A stretch of 40,714 nucleotides of DNA from Stygiobacter electus (GCA_029210465.1 JARGDL010000023.1:1-40714), one strand, 5' to 3'; shown: positions 7,304-16,285, numbered from the stretch's first letter. Notes: generated by a model from the sequence alone, not told the origin. Made by a program: numbers and translations.

Positions 7304-8731
7304 TTGAGAAAACAAATTGCTAAAACAAAAATTCTTGCTACAATCGGTCCAGCAACAGACACATTTGAAAAACTAGAAAGTATTGTAAATGCTGGCTGTA
7401 ATGCTTTTAGATTAAATTTTTCACATGGAGATTTTAATTACTTTGAAAAAGTATTTAAAACGATAAATGATTTATGTGTTACACACTCATTGCCAATTCC
7501 AATTTTAATTGATTTGCAAGGACCAAAAATCAGAATAGGTGAACTATCTAAACCCGAAATTGAAATTAAAAAAGGAAACACAATTGAAATAACTATAGAT
7601 GAAATTATTGGCACAGAAGAAAAAATTTCCACTTCTTATGAACTGCTTCCTCAAGATGCGGAAATTGGAAATGAAATTTTAATTGATGATGGATTAATTC
7701 ATTTAAAAGTAATTTCAAAAACATCAAACTCAGTAATTTGCAAAGTAGTAGAAGGCGGTAAATTAAGACCTAAAAAAGGAATGAATTTGCCCGGAATGAA
7801 ATTAAGCACTCCGTCAGTAACGCAAAAAGATTTGGATAATTTAGAATTTGCACTAAAGCATCGCGTTGATTATATAGCTTTATCATTTGTTAGAAGTGCT
7901 AATGATATTTTCTATTTAAGAAAATGGTTAAATGAAAGAGGATTTGATAAACCAATAATTGCTAAAATTGAAAAGCCCGAAGCAGTTACAAACTTTGAAA
8001 GTATTCTTCAAGTCTCAGATGGAATAATGGTTGCCCGCGGCGATTTAGGTGTTGAACTTAAACCTTATGATGTTCCTATAATTCAAAAAAGAATTATAAA
8101 GCGCTGCAATGAAGTTGGCAAACTTGTAATTACTGCAACACAAATGTTAGAATCAATGGTAAATAATCCAATACCAACGAGAGCTGAGGCTTCTGATGTT
8201 GCCAATGCTGTTTGGGATGGAACTGATGCAGTGATGTTGAGTGCTGAAACTTCTGTTGGAAAATATCCTGCTCAAGCTGTTCAATTAATGCATGAAATTA
8301 TTTTAAATGCTGAACGAACACTCGAATTTGAAAAAGAAATAAATTATTCAAGACCAGAATTCATTGAAGAAAATCTTTTTGACTCAATGAATAAAGGCAT
8401 TTGTTCAATTAGCAAGCAAATAAATGCTAAAGCTATTATTGCTTTCACTTCGAAAGGAAAAACTCCAAATGCCCTTTCTAAATTTAGACCTAATGCTCTA
8501 ATCATTGCAGTTTCAGATTCTTTTGACACAATGAATAAACTTTCATTAAAATGGGGTGTCGTTTCCTTGTTTTGTGCAGATATTAGTAATAGACACAAAG
8601 CGGCAGAAATTGTTAGAAACGTAATACTTGAAAAACAATTTATTGAAAAAAATGATCTCGTTATTTTTACAGAAGGTGGTTTAAAAATTAAAAACGTTCG
8701 TGAAAATTGGGTGAGATTTGAAGTGATATAA
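7304..8731 (+). CDS. pyk: Pyruvate kinase
   Basis: A 475-residue pyruvate kinase that converts phosphoenolpyruvate and ADP to pyruvate and ATP, the last step of glycolysis. Seen are the N-terminal TKILATIGPATDTFEKL, RLNFSHGD, the barrel motif IIAKIEKPEAV, the metal-site segment MVARGDLGVEL, TATQMLESM with PTRAEASDVANAVWDGTDA, and ETSVGKYP. The C-terminal regulatory domain carries the FTSKGKTPNALSKFRP stretch. I take the TTG at 7304 as start because TGAGGA lies seven bases upstream and the protein then begins at the expected MRKQIAKTKI. It lies between the Lon-family gene and amrS, with amrS one base downstream. Length and motifs are normal for the family. Confidence 0.97.
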   Translation: MRKQIAKTKILATIGPATDTFEKLESIVNAGCNAFRLNFSHGDFNYFEKVFKTINDLCVTHSLPIPILIDLQGPKIRIGELSKPEIEIKKGNTIEITIDEIIGTEEKISTSYELLPQDAEIGNEILIDDGLIHLKVISKTSNSVICKVVEGGKLRPKKGMNLPGMKLSTPSVTQKDLDNLEFALKHRVDYIALSFVRSANDIFYLRKWLNERGFDKPIIAKIEKPEAVTNFESILQVSDGIMVARGDLGVELKPYDVPIIQKRIIKRCNEVGKLVITATQMLESMVNNPIPTRAEASDVANAVWDGTDAVMLSAETSVGKYPAQAVQLMHEIILNAERTLEFEKEINYSRPEFIEENLFDSMNKGICSISKQINAKAIIAFTSKGKTPNALSKFRPNALIIAVSDSFDTMNKLSLKWGVVSLFCADISNRHKAAEIVRNVILEKQFIEKNDLVIFTEGGLKIKNVRENWVRFEVI

Positions 8732-8732
8732 A

Positions 8733-9758
8733 ATGGAAACTGAAACAAAACATCATTTAGCTAAATGGTGGAAATATACTGATAACGGAAAAATACTTTG
8801 TACACTTTGCCCACGCTATTGCACAATTGGTGAAGGGCAAGCTGGTTTTTGTTTTATAAGACAAAATATAAATAACAAACTTTATTCTATCGGTTACGGA
8901 AGACCGACAGGATTTGCAATTGATCCAATCGAAAAAAAACCTTTAAATCATTTTTTGCCTGGCAGCCAAATTTTAAGCTTTGGAACAGCGGGTTGTAATC
9001 TTGGATGTAAGTTTTGTCAAAACTGGTCAATCAGCAAAGCTAAACTTGATAGCACAAATTCTTTGTATGCATCACCAGAAAAAGTTGTTGAACTTGCTAA
9101 AAAATATTCAACACCATCAATTGCTTTTACTTATAATGATCCAATTATCTTTGGTGAATATGTAATTGATATTTCAAAAATTGCTCGTGAAGAGAATATT
9201 AAAACTGTAATGGTAACAAATGGTTACATTGACAAAGAAGCAAGAAAAGAAGTCTTTGAATTTATTGATGCGGCAAATGTTGACCTTAAAGCTTTTTCTG
9301 AAAAATTTTATCACAAATTAACTTTTTCACATCTTGAACCAGTTTTAGATACACTGATTTGGCTGAAAAAAGAAACCAATGTTTGGTTTGAAATAACAAC
9401 TCTTTTAATTCCAAATGAAAATGACTCCGATGAAGAAATAAATAAGATGTGTGAATGGATAGTTGAAAATCTTGGTGATGAAGTTCCACTGCACTTTACG
9501 GCTTTTCATCCCGATTTTAAAATGACAGATAAAAACAAAACTCCTTCCGAAACACTATTTAAAGCAAGAAAAATTGCAATAAATCATGGAATTAAATTCT
9601 GCTATCTCGGAAATATTTGGGATGAAATTGGTCACACAACTTTTTGTCCAAAGTGTAAAAAGCCAATTATTAAAAGAAGTTGGCATGATTTAGTTGAATA
9701 TTCTCTAAAAAATGGACACTGTAAGTATTGCGGCTATAAAATTAATGGGTTCTTTTAA
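8733..9758 (+). CDS. amrS: AmmeMemoRadiSam system radical SAM enzyme AmrS
   Basis: This 341-residue protein has the radical SAM cluster motif CX3CX2C at Cys88, Cys92 and Cys95 within GCNLGCKFCQNWSIS. An N-terminal cysteine set (Cys23, Cys26, Cys30, Cys40 in CTLCPRYCTIGEG) and a C-terminal zinc-ribbon-like pair (CPKC and CKYC) are typical of AmrS. In many genomes AmrS accompanies a Memo-like protein (AmrB) and an AMMECR1 protein (AmrA); their joint reaction is not known to me. Neither partner is in this window, so the gene is an orphan here, starting one base after the pyk stop. Older annotations call this family pyruvate formate-lyase activating enzyme, but the pyk linkage should not be read as support for that. 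Confidence 0.9.
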   Translation: METETKHHLAKWWKYTDNGKILCTLCPRYCTIGEGQAGFCFIRQNINNKLYSIGYGRPTGFAIDPIEKKPLNHFLPGSQILSFGTAGCNLGCKFCQNWSISKAKLDSTNSLYASPEKVVELAKKYSTPSIAFTYNDPIIFGEYVIDISKIAREENIKTVMVTNGYIDKEARKEVFEFIDAANVDLKAFSEKFYHKLTFSHLEPVLDTLIWLKKETNVWFEITTLLIPNENDSDEEINKMCEWIVENLGDEVPLHFTAFHPDFKMTDKNKTPSETLFKARKIAINHGIKFCYLGNIWDEIGHTTFCPKCKKPIIKRSWHDLVEYSLKNGHCKYCGYKINGFF

Positions 9759-9843
9759 TTTTTTTATTTCATTTTAAATTTTCAATCATTATTTTGCTGT
9801 AAACCATAAATAACTTTTTATTTACAAACAGCCAGGAGTAAAT

Positions 9844-10356
9844 ATGAAAAAATCATTAAAATCTTTAGTTATTTCTATTTTCTTATTTTCATTTGTAACA
9901 ACATTCGCTCAAGGACGAATGGGTGAAGTTGGAAAACTTTTTCACAAAGATGAAGCTGATAAACTTTTTGGAAAACCTAAACAAGCACTTCAAATTAATC
10001 CAAAGCTTTTACAAAAAGCTTTATTAAAAGCAAAGGATTATGTTTTATTTACAATAAAAAATGGTAAAATTTTAATTCTAGATGAAAAGAAACATTCTTT
10101 AACTGATGATAACGAAAAACTAGATCGTCTGGAAACAGCATATATTTTTAGTAAGAGTAAAGTATTAGAATTTTTAAATGCAGCTTTTGGAAATAATCCT
10201 ATGCAAATTAATAATCCAAAAGAAAGAGCAATGGAAATTTTAAGCACAACAGCTGATCCAATTTATGTTGAAGATAGATCTTCAACTTTAACATTAAGTG
10301 CAGCTAATTCTACATTAGAATTGTCAACTCTTTGTCCACCAGTATGTTTTGAATGA
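9844..10356 (+). CDS. Secreted protein of unknown family, first gene of a signalling operon
   Basis: I do not recognise this 170-residue protein. It has a clear Sec signal peptide (lysines at 2-3, hydrophobic core to about residue 20, likely cut after FAQ near 23). A basic, mostly helical-looking body follows (HKDEADKLFGKPKQALQINP, then VLFTIKNGKILILDEKKH). The tail is rich in Ser, Thr, Leu and Ala and ends CPPVCFE, with Cys164 and Cys168 the only cysteines. AGGAG lies seven bases before the ATG. The stop overlaps the next gene's ATG (ATGA), which ties it to a 7-TM protein, a histidine kinase and a receiver. It could be a periplasmic ligand-binding or accessory component, or the precursor of an extracellular signal; both are inference. 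Confidence 0.75.
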   Translation: MKKSLKSLVISIFLFSFVTTFAQGRMGEVGKLFHKDEADKLFGKPKQALQINPKLLQKALLKAKDYVLFTIKNGKILILDEKKHSLTDDNEKLDRLETAYIFSKSKVLEFLNAAFGNNPMQINNPKERAMEILSTTADPIYVEDRSSTLTLSAANSTLELSTLCPPVCFE

Positions 10357-10928
10357 TGAGTATAGCAGATTTATCAAAATTAATTTATTTCATCAGTATT
10401 ATTATTTGGGTCTTACCAGCTTTACGTCATTACAAAACTGAATTTTTTGACTACTTTCTAATTTTAGCTTTAATTGACCCGATTGCAATATTATATGGTT
10501 TTATTACAAGAGCAAGTATTCCTATATGGATAACAGTTTTTTTTGTTTATTTGCTAATTATAAGTTTACTTTCAGAAAATAACATAAAAAAATTAAGATA
10601 TGTTTTAATAGTGATACCTGTTATTTACATATTATCTATTCCATTCATTGATAAAAATTTATCATTTGTTATTATACTAATAGAAAATATAATAATCTTT
10701 CTTTTCTTCCTAAAATTTTTAATTACAGATTATGTTAATCATCAAAGAATAAAAGTATTTTTTTTAATGCTTTGCTTTTATGAGTTAACAGTAATTCTAA
10801 AAGTATTTAATCTTATAATGGGTTTTTCTAATGCATATTCATTTTATTTTATTACAAGTATTGCCCAAATCATCTTTGGACTCTTCTTTTCAATCGTTAG
10901 AGAAGATGAATCCAGAGTCATTGTTTAG
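10353..10928 (+). CDS. Seven-TM membrane protein, likely detached sensor module of the following kinase
   Basis: A 191-residue very hydrophobic protein with seven predicted helices (about residues 7-25, 32-50, 55-73, 81-99, 104-128, 133-155 and 161-182) and short loops. No soluble domain is visible. Its ATG overlaps the stop of the secreted-protein gene by four bases, and its 3' end overlaps the likely start of the histidine kinase by 23 bases, so all are translated in one unit. I recognise no family. The arrangement suggests a membrane input domain encoded separately from its kinase. An AgrB-like processing protease was considered because of the gene order and size. A His then Cys pair does occur in the sixth-helix region (NHQRIKVFFLMLC), but no homology is evident. 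Confidence 0.75.
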   Translation: MMSIADLSKLIYFISIIIWVLPALRHYKTEFFDYFLILALIDPIAILYGFITRASIPIWITVFFVYLLIISLLSENNIKKLRYVLIVIPVIYILSIPFIDKNLSFVIILIENIIIFLFFLKFLITDYVNHQRIKVFFLMLCFYELTVILKVFNLIMGFSNAYSFYFITSIAQIIFGLFFSIVREDESRVIV

Positions 10929-12126
10929 CGTAGAAAATCCATTGTTATTTGGACTTTTCTTAGTATTTACAATGTTAGCTGTTATATATATTTATAACCG
11001 CTACATAATTATACCAATGCGTAAAAGACATCTTGCCGAAGAAGAAAACTTAAAACTACAGCAAGCTGAACTAATGGCTTTGTTTGCTTCTCTTTCGCCA
11101 GACCCTGTTTTTAGATTTGACGAAGATGGTAAAATTATACTTGCAAATAATTCTGCACATAAAGTTTTTCCTCAAAGAATTTTAGAAGGTGAAAATGTAA
11201 AGCAAATTCTTCCATTCACTCAGAATATTGACTTCCAGAAATTTATTGATGAAGAAAAATCACTACTTGATGTATTGCAAATAGGAAAGTTTTATTATCA
11301 ATTTTTAATTATTGGTATAAAAAAATTTAAAATTTGTCAAGTTTATGGAAGAGATATAACTGAATTAAAGAAAACAGAAAATGAGTTAATAGAAGCATTA
11401 CTCAAAGCTGAAGAATCAAAAAAAATTAAAGAGTATTTTCTAGCACAAATTTCTCATGAAATTCGGTCACCATTAAATGTTATTGTTAGATATTCTGATT
11501 TACTAAAAGAAGAATTGAAAGAAGTTAATTATCCAAATTTAGAAACTATTCTGCTTTCGATGAAAAACAATAGTAAAAGGCTTTATAGAACTTTTGACTT
11601 GCTGTTAAATATGTCGCAAATTCAAGCTGGTAAATATGAAGTACATTTAGAAAAGATTGATTTATTTTATCTGTTAAATTCAATTCATTTCGAGTACAGC
11701 TCTATTGCCGAAGAAAAGGGAATTAAATTTATGATTAATGATACAATTGGTGCTCCTATTTATATTTATGGTGATCATTATTCTATAATGCAAATATTTA
11801 TCAACCTTGTGGATAATGCGTTAAAATACACAAAAGAAGGAAGTGTTGAAATAAAGATTTCAAAAACTGAAGATGAAGACATTTGCACCGAAATTATTGA
11901 TACAGGTAAAGGAATGTCAAAAGAATATGTTGATAAATTATTTCAACCATTCACACAAGAAGATATGGGTTACACAAGAAGATTTGAAGGCACTGGTTTG
12001 GGTTTAGCGATTGTTAAAAATTTTGTTGATTTAAATAATGGTAAAATATTTGTTGAAAGCGAAATTAATAAAGGGACAACTTTTAAAGTTATCTTGAAAG
12101 GAGATAAATCATGGTTAAACAAATAG
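10906..12126 (+). CDS. PAS-domain sensor histidine kinase
   Basis: A 406-residue kinase. I place the start at the ATG at 10906 (MNPESLFSVENP), not at an in-frame ATG 75 bases earlier that lies deep in the 7-TM gene. A single TM helix (about 13-33) is followed by a short coiled coil, a PAS domain (about 50-150, DPVFRFDEDGKIILANN), and a HisKA domain with the phospho-acceptor His184 in SHEIRSPLN. The HATPase_c domain follows, with the N box NLVDNALKYT, G1 DTGKGMS and G2 GTGLGLAI. All key residues are present, so it should be active. It has no periplasmic sensor domain of its own, which fits input from the overlapping 7-TM protein. The response regulator overlaps its 3' end by 16 bases. Confidence 0.92.
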   Translation: MNPESLFSVENPLLFGLFLVFTMLAVIYIYNRYIIIPMRKRHLAEEENLKLQQAELMALFASLSPDPVFRFDEDGKIILANNSAHKVFPQRILEGENVKQILPFTQNIDFQKFIDEEKSLLDVLQIGKFYYQFLIIGIKKFKICQVYGRDITELKKTENELIEALLKAEESKKIKEYFLAQISHEIRSPLNVIVRYSDLLKEELKEVNYPNLETILLSMKNNSKRLYRTFDLLLNMSQIQAGKYEVHLEKIDLFYLLNSIHFEYSSIAEEKGIKFMINDTIGAPIYIYGDHYSIMQIFINLVDNALKYTKEGSVEIKISKTEDEDICTEIIDTGKGMSKEYVDKLFQPFTQEDMGYTRRFEGTGLGLAIVKNFVDLNNGKIFVESEINKGTTFKVILKGDKSWLNK

Positions 12127-12548
12127 AGGGAAAGCCAAATCTCTTAATTATTGAAGATGATTATGATAATCAAAAATTTCTATACACTTTTCTGAAATCT
12201 TACTTTAATATTGATATTGGCGATTCAGATGAGATGTTTTACGAATTCTTACATAAAAACAATTATGATGTTATTATAATGGACATTTCCATTAAAGGAA
12301 AGAAAAACGGTCTTGAATTAATTAAAGAATTAAAATCAAAAAATGAAACGAAGGACATTCCTGTTGTTTGCTATACAGCTCATGCTTTCAATACTGACAG
12401 AATAAATGCACTTGAAGCTGGAAGTGATATTTATATAAGCAAACCTTCTGATATTTATGTGTTGCTTAAAACGCTTTTCACATTGATTAATAAAAAGAAA
12501 AATAAAATTTCTGAAGATTTTACTAATACAAACTTTGCAGTTGCATAA
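12111..12548 (+). CDS. Single-domain response regulator
   Basis: A 145-residue stand-alone receiver domain. The acidic pocket (Asp16/Asp17 of IIEDDYDN), phospho-acceptor Asp58 (VIIMDIS), Thr89 and Lys111 (ISKPSD) are all present, so phosphotransfer from the preceding kinase is expected. There is no DNA-binding or enzymatic output domain; the C-terminus is a short polar tail. Output must come from protein contacts or a further phosphorelay. AAAGGAG lies seven bases upstream of the ATG, inside the kinase gene. A strong terminator follows directly, closing the four-gene operon. Confidence 0.92.
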   Translation: MVKQIEGKPNLLIIEDDYDNQKFLYTFLKSYFNIDIGDSDEMFYEFLHKNNYDVIIMDISIKGKKNGLELIKELKSKNETKDIPVVCYTAHAFNTDRINALEAGSDIYISKPSDIYVLLKTLFTLINKKKNKISEDFTNTNFAVA

Positions 12549-12552
12549 ATAT

Positions 12553-12584
12553 AGAACACGAATTAATTAAATAATTCGTGTTCT
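12553..12584. terminator. Bidirectional terminator between the signalling operon and ahcY
   Basis: A perfect 12 bp stem, AGAACACGAATT (12553-12564) with AATTCGTGTTCT (12573-12584), loop AATTAAAT. It sits between two convergent genes in a 46 bp gap, with T-rich flanks in both directions, so it can end both the response regulator and ahcY transcripts. Confidence 0.8.
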
Positions 12585-12594
12585 TATAATAGAA

Positions 12595-14016
12595 TTAATA
12601 TCTGTAATGATCCGGTTTGAAAGGACCTTTCGCCGAAACGCCAATATAACTTGCTTGTTTTTCGGTTAACTTAGTAAGTTTAACTCCAATATGTTCTAAA
12701 TGTAAACGAGCTACTTCTTCATCAAGATGTTTTGATAAACGGTAAACACCTATTTGATATTTGTTTTTATAGAAATCAATTTGTGCTAAAGTTTGATTTG
12801 TAAATGAATTACTCATAACGAAAGATGGATGTCCGGTTGCACAACCAAGATTAACCAACCTTCCTTCAGCAAGTAGAATTATTGAATGACCGTCAGGGAA
12901 AAAGTATTGATCAACTTGAGGTTTTATGTTTACTTTTTTAACTCCGGGATATGATTCTAATCTATTAACTTGTATCTCATTATCGAAATGACCAATGTTA
13001 CAAACTATTGATTCGTTTTTCATTTGCATCATATGCTCTAAAGTAATAACATCACAATTACCAGTTGCTGTAACAAAAATATTTCCTTCTTTAACCGCAT
13101 CTTCCATTGTAGTAACTTCAAAGCCTTCCATTGCAGCTTGCAATGCACAAATTGGATCAATTTCGGTTACAATAACTCTTGCACCGTAACTTCTCATAGA
13201 ACGAGCAGATCCTTTTCCAACATCACCATAACCAGCAACAACTACAACTTTACCTGCAAGCATTATATCGGTTGCCCGTTTTATACCATCAGCTAAAGAT
13301 TCACGACAACCATAAAGATTATCAAATTTAGATTTTGTTACTGAATCATTAACATTAATTGCGGGAAAGAGTAATTCATTTTTCTCAAACATTTGATACA
13401 AACGATGAACACCAGTTGTTGTTTCTTCACTTACACCTTTAATGTGTTCAACCATTTTGTGCCATTTGTTTGGTTCATTAATTAGTGTTTCTTTCAATAT
13501 GTTTTTAATAATTTGTTCTTCTTCTGTTTGAGAAGGAGTATCAAGAAAAGAAGGATCATTTTCTGCTTTGTAGCCCCAATGAATTAATAATGTAGCATCG
13601 CCTCCATCATCTACAATCGAAGTGGGACCATCACCATTTGGAAATGATAAAGCCTGAAGTGTGCACCACCAATATTCTTCAAGAGTTTCACCTTTCCATG
13701 CAAAAACTGGAATTCCAGCTTTTGCAACAGCCGCTGCAGCGTGATCTTGAGTGGAGAAAATATTACAACTTGCCCAACGAACATCGGCGCCTAATTCAAC
13801 TAATGTTTCAATTAAAACTGCAGTTTGAATTGTCATATGAAGCGAGCCGGTTATTTTTGCTCCTTTCAATGGTTTTTCTTTACCATATTTTTTTCTTAAA
13901 GACATTAAGCCGGGCATTTCTGTTTCGGCAAGTTTAATTTCTTTTCTTCCCCAATCAGCTAATGAAATATCTTTTACTTTGTATTGTGGTTTTTCTAATT
14001 CTACTACTTTACTCAT
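12595..14016 (-). CDS. ahcY: Adenosylhomocysteinase
   Basis: This 473-residue NAD-dependent enzyme splits S-adenosylhomocysteine to adenosine and homocysteine, removing the inhibitory product of methyl transfer. Seen are the substrate-site segments [16 protein letters not shown] and [12 protein letters not shown], the NAD-binding [17 protein letters not shown] with [23 protein letters not shown], and the conserved C-terminus KPDHYRY. The roughly 40-residue insert after YWWCTLQAL is that of the longer bacterial/plant-type enzyme. It lies 16 bp after metK on the same strand, so synthesis and recycling of the SAM cycle are co-transcribed. The 3' end meets a strong bidirectional terminator. Confidence 0.97.
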   Translation of the reverse strand: MSKVVELEKPQYKVKDISLADWGRKEIKLAETEMPGLMSLRKKYGKEKPLKGAKITGSLHMTIQTAVLIETLVELGADVRWASCNIFSTQDHAAAAVAKAGIPVFAWKGETLEEYWWCTLQALSFPNGDGPTSIVDDGGDATLLIHWGYKAENDPSFLDTPSQTEEEQIIKNILKETLINEPNKWHKMVEHIKGVSEETTTGVHRLYQMFEKNELLFPAINVNDSVTKSKFDNLYGCRESLADGIKRATDIMLAGKVVVVAGYGDVGKGSARSMRSYGARVIVTEIDPICALQAAMEGFEVTTMEDAVKEGNIFVTATGNCDVITLEHMMQMKNESIVCNIGHFDNEIQVNRLESYPGVKKVNIKPQVDQYFFPDGHSIILLAEGRLVNLGCATGHPSFVMSNSFTNQTLAQIDFYKNKYQIGVYRLSKHLDEEVARLHLEHIGVKLTKLTEKQASYIGVSAKGPFKPDHYRY

Positions 14017-14032
14017 TGTTTTCCCTTTTTGA

Positions 14033-15175
14033 TTATAATAATTTTTTAAACAAAGGAACTAAATCTAAACGTTCCCAACTAAATTCTTTTTCATTTCTTC
14101 CAAAATGACCGTAAGATGCGGTCTTTTGATAAATTGGTCGTCTGAGATTTAATCTTTCAATTATTCCTTTTGGTGTCAAATCAATTTCTTGATTAATAAA
14201 TTCACCAAGTAATCCATCAGGAATAACTCCAGTACCTTTTGTATTAACATAAACTGATACAGGTTGAGCGACACCAATAGCATAAGCAACTTGAACTAAA
14301 CATTCTTTTGCAAGTTTAGCGGCAACAACATTTTTTGCAATATGACGAGCTGCGTAAGTTGCACTTCTATCAACCTTACTTGGATCTTTCCCTGAAAACG
14401 CACCGCCACCATGTGGAGCCCAACCGCCATAAGTATCAACAATAATTTTCCTTCCAGTTAATCCACTGTCACCATGTGGTCCACCAATTTCAAATCTACC
14501 AGTCGGGTTCACAAAATATTTTGTTTTTTTATCAAGATATTTTTCTGGTATAACTTGTTTAATTACATGTTCAATTACATCTTCTTTTATTTTCTTTTGA
14601 GAAATATTTCCGTCATGTTGTGTAGAAATAACAACAGTATCAACTCTAATAGGATTATTGTTGTTATCATATTCAATTGTAACTTGAGATTTTGCATCGG
14701 GTCTTAAGTAGGGCATTAATTGCAAGTTTTTCTTTCTAATTTCAGAAAGTTTTTTTACAAGTTTATGGGCATAAACTATTGGCATTGGCATTAGTTCTGG
14801 AGTTTGATCGCAAGCGTAGCCAAACATAATTCCTTGATCACCAGCTCCGCCTTTATCAACACCCATAGCAATATCTGGTGATTGAGAATGAATTGCATTT
14901 AATATACCGCAAGAATCTGCATCAAATTTATATTCAGCTTTTGTATAGCCAATATTTTTAATTGTATTCCTAATTATATCATGAACATCAATGTAAGCTG
15001 TTGTTGTTACTTCACCACCGACAACAACTAAACCAGTTGTAACCATTGTTTCGCAGGCTACGCGAGCATTTGGATCTTGTTTGAAAATTGCATCGAGAAC
15101 ACCATCAGATATTTGGTCGCAAACTTTATCCGGATGCCCTTCGGATACAGATTCAGATGTGAATAAGTATGACAT
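14033..15175 (-). CDS. metK: S-adenosylmethionine synthase
   Basis: A 380-residue MetK making SAM from methionine and ATP. The N-terminal [20 protein letters not shown], the central [12 protein letters not shown], and the loop [17 protein letters not shown] with its conserved acidic and basic residues are all intact. AGAGG lies eight bases before the ATG. It is the middle gene of a minus-strand operon, 17 bp after the nucleotidyltransferase gene and 16 bp before ahcY. The short upstream gap leaves no room for a SAM riboswitch in front of metK itself. Confidence 0.98.
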   Translation of the reverse strand: MSYLFTSESVSEGHPDKVCDQISDGVLDAIFKQDPNARVACETMVTTGLVVVGGEVTTTAYIDVHDIIRNTIKNIGYTKAEYKFDADSCGILNAIHSQSPDIAMGVDKGGAGDQGIMFGYACDQTPELMPMPIVYAHKLVKKLSEIRKKNLQLMPYLRPDAKSQVTIEYDNNNNPIRVDTVVISTQHDGNISQKKIKEDVIEHVIKQVIPEKYLDKKTKYFVNPTGRFEIGGPHGDSGLTGRKIIVDTYGGWAPHGGGAFSGKDPSKVDRSATYAARHIAKNVVAAKLAKECLVQVAYAIGVAQPVSVYVNTKGTGVIPDGLLGEFINQEIDLTPKGIIERLNLRRPIYQKTASYGHFGRNEKEFSWERLDLVPLFKKLL

Positions 15176-15192
15176 TTATACCTCTTAATTAA

Positions 15193-16173
15193 TTAATAAA
15201 ATTCTATTTCTGATGAATCACCAGCATTTAATTTTTTATAATTTCCTTTTACAACTGCATTCATTCCAATTATTGAATTATCTAACATAGATTTTTCAAC
15301 TTTTGCATTTGGTGATAATATTGAATTTCTAATTATAGATTCTTCAACGATACAATTTTCTGAAATTGTAGTATAAGGCCCTATGACACTATTTTTTACT
15401 ATTGCACTCTCAGAAATAAATACCGGATCAATAATTACATTTCCATTAATTCTTCTGTTTGTTCCTTTCGATTCAAGTAAAAATTTATTTGTTGAAAGTA
15501 AAGTTTCACTTTTTCCGCAGTCATACCAACCATCAACATTAAACGAAGTAAACTTTTCACCTTTCTCGATCATTAATTGTAATGCATCTGTTAATTGATA
15601 TTCACCTTTTGTTTTAATTTCTTTTTGAAAAAGTTCATTTAAAGAATCAATTAATAAGTTTGTGTTTTTAATATAGTACAAGCCAACAAGAGCAAGTTTT
15701 GAAACTGGTGTTTGAGGTTTTTCAATTAATTTTGAAATAAAATTATTTTCACAAACAGCAACTCCAAATCTTGAAGGGTTTTCAACGTATTTAACTCCAA
15801 GTGAACTATAATTTTGATTAAACACATTTTTAAGATCAACATCAAAAATCGTATCGCCAAGAATTATAAATAATTCTTCATTATTAATAGTTGGAATAGC
15901 AACATGAATTGCATGTCCTAATCCAAGAGCAATTTCCTGAGTAACAAAATTTGCATTTAATTGTGGATATTCCTTTTTAACATATTCCACAATTTTTTCA
16001 CCTAAGTAGCCTACAACAAAAGTTGCATAAACTATGTTTTCACTCAAAAGTTTTTCAATTATATGACCTAAAATTGGTTTACCACCAACATTAAGCAAAA
16101 CTTTTGGCAACGAAAAAGTATGCGGCTTTAATCTTGTTCCAAAACCAGCCGCTGGTATTATAGCCCTCATCAT
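15193..16173 (-). CDS. Sugar-phosphate nucleotidyltransferase (glucose-1-phosphate thymidylyltransferase-like)
   Basis: The N-terminal domain of this 326-residue protein has the nucleotidyltransferase signature PAAGFGTRLKPHTFSLPK, the GDTIFD metal-site motif near 105, and EKPQTPVS. It should activate a sugar phosphate with NTP for polysaccharide or glycolipid synthesis. The C-terminal part (about 240-310) has hexapeptide-like repeats (NGNVIIDPVFI, SAIVKNSVIGPYTTI) forming a left-handed beta-helix, as in long RmlA-type or archaeal-type enzymes. Two adjacent ATGs (16173 and 16170) are possible; AAAGGA lies upstream. It heads the operon with metK and ahcY and has a good promoter. The exact sugar and nucleotide are not determinable here. 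Confidence 0.85.
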   Translation of the reverse strand: MMRAIIPAAGFGTRLKPHTFSLPKVLLNVGGKPILGHIIEKLLSENIVYATFVVGYLGEKIVEYVKKEYPQLNANFVTQEIALGLGHAIHVAIPTINNEELFIILGDTIFDVDLKNVFNQNYSSLGVKYVENPSRFGVAVCENNFISKLIEKPQTPVSKLALVGLYYIKNTNLLIDSLNELFQKEIKTKGEYQLTDALQLMIEKGEKFTSFNVDGWYDCGKSETLLSTNKFLLESKGTNRRINGNVIIDPVFISESAIVKNSVIGPYTTISENCIVEESIIRNSILSPNAKVEKSMLDNSIIGMNAVVKGNYKKLNAGDSSEIEFY

Positions 16174-16198
16174 TAAATTATCCTTTAATTAGTTTTTA

Positions 16199-16230
16199 CA
16201 AAATTATAAAATAGGTTTACGCTAAACAAA
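16199..16230 (-). promoter_or_regulatory. Bacteroidota-type promoter of the nucleotidyltransferase-metK-ahcY operon
   Basis: TTTG (16227-16230, minus strand) and TAATTTTG (16199-16206) are separated by 20 bases, a full match to the -33/-7 pattern. The -7 box lies 25 bp before the first ATG and overlaps a TATAAT. The space to the start codon is too short for a riboswitch. Confidence 0.6.
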
Positions 16231-16285
16231 CATTCGTTTATTTTATTCTTATTTACGATTTTTATAAATAAAAAAAAAGAATAAT

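Noticed and set aside
8344..8748. 134-codon open frame antisense to pyk
   Set aside because: It mirrors a well-supported pyruvate kinase coding region, has no family features or Shine-Dalgarno, and its composition is that of a reverse-frame shadow.
10353..10928. AgrB-type peptide-processing protease
   Set aside because: Size and gene order are suggestive and a His-Cys pair exists, but helix count and sequence give no AgrB signature, so I do not name it so.
16174..16285. Possible SAM riboswitch ahead of the metK operon
   Set aside because: The region holds a promoter 25 bp from the start codon and no multi-helix structure; metK itself has only 17 bp upstream.
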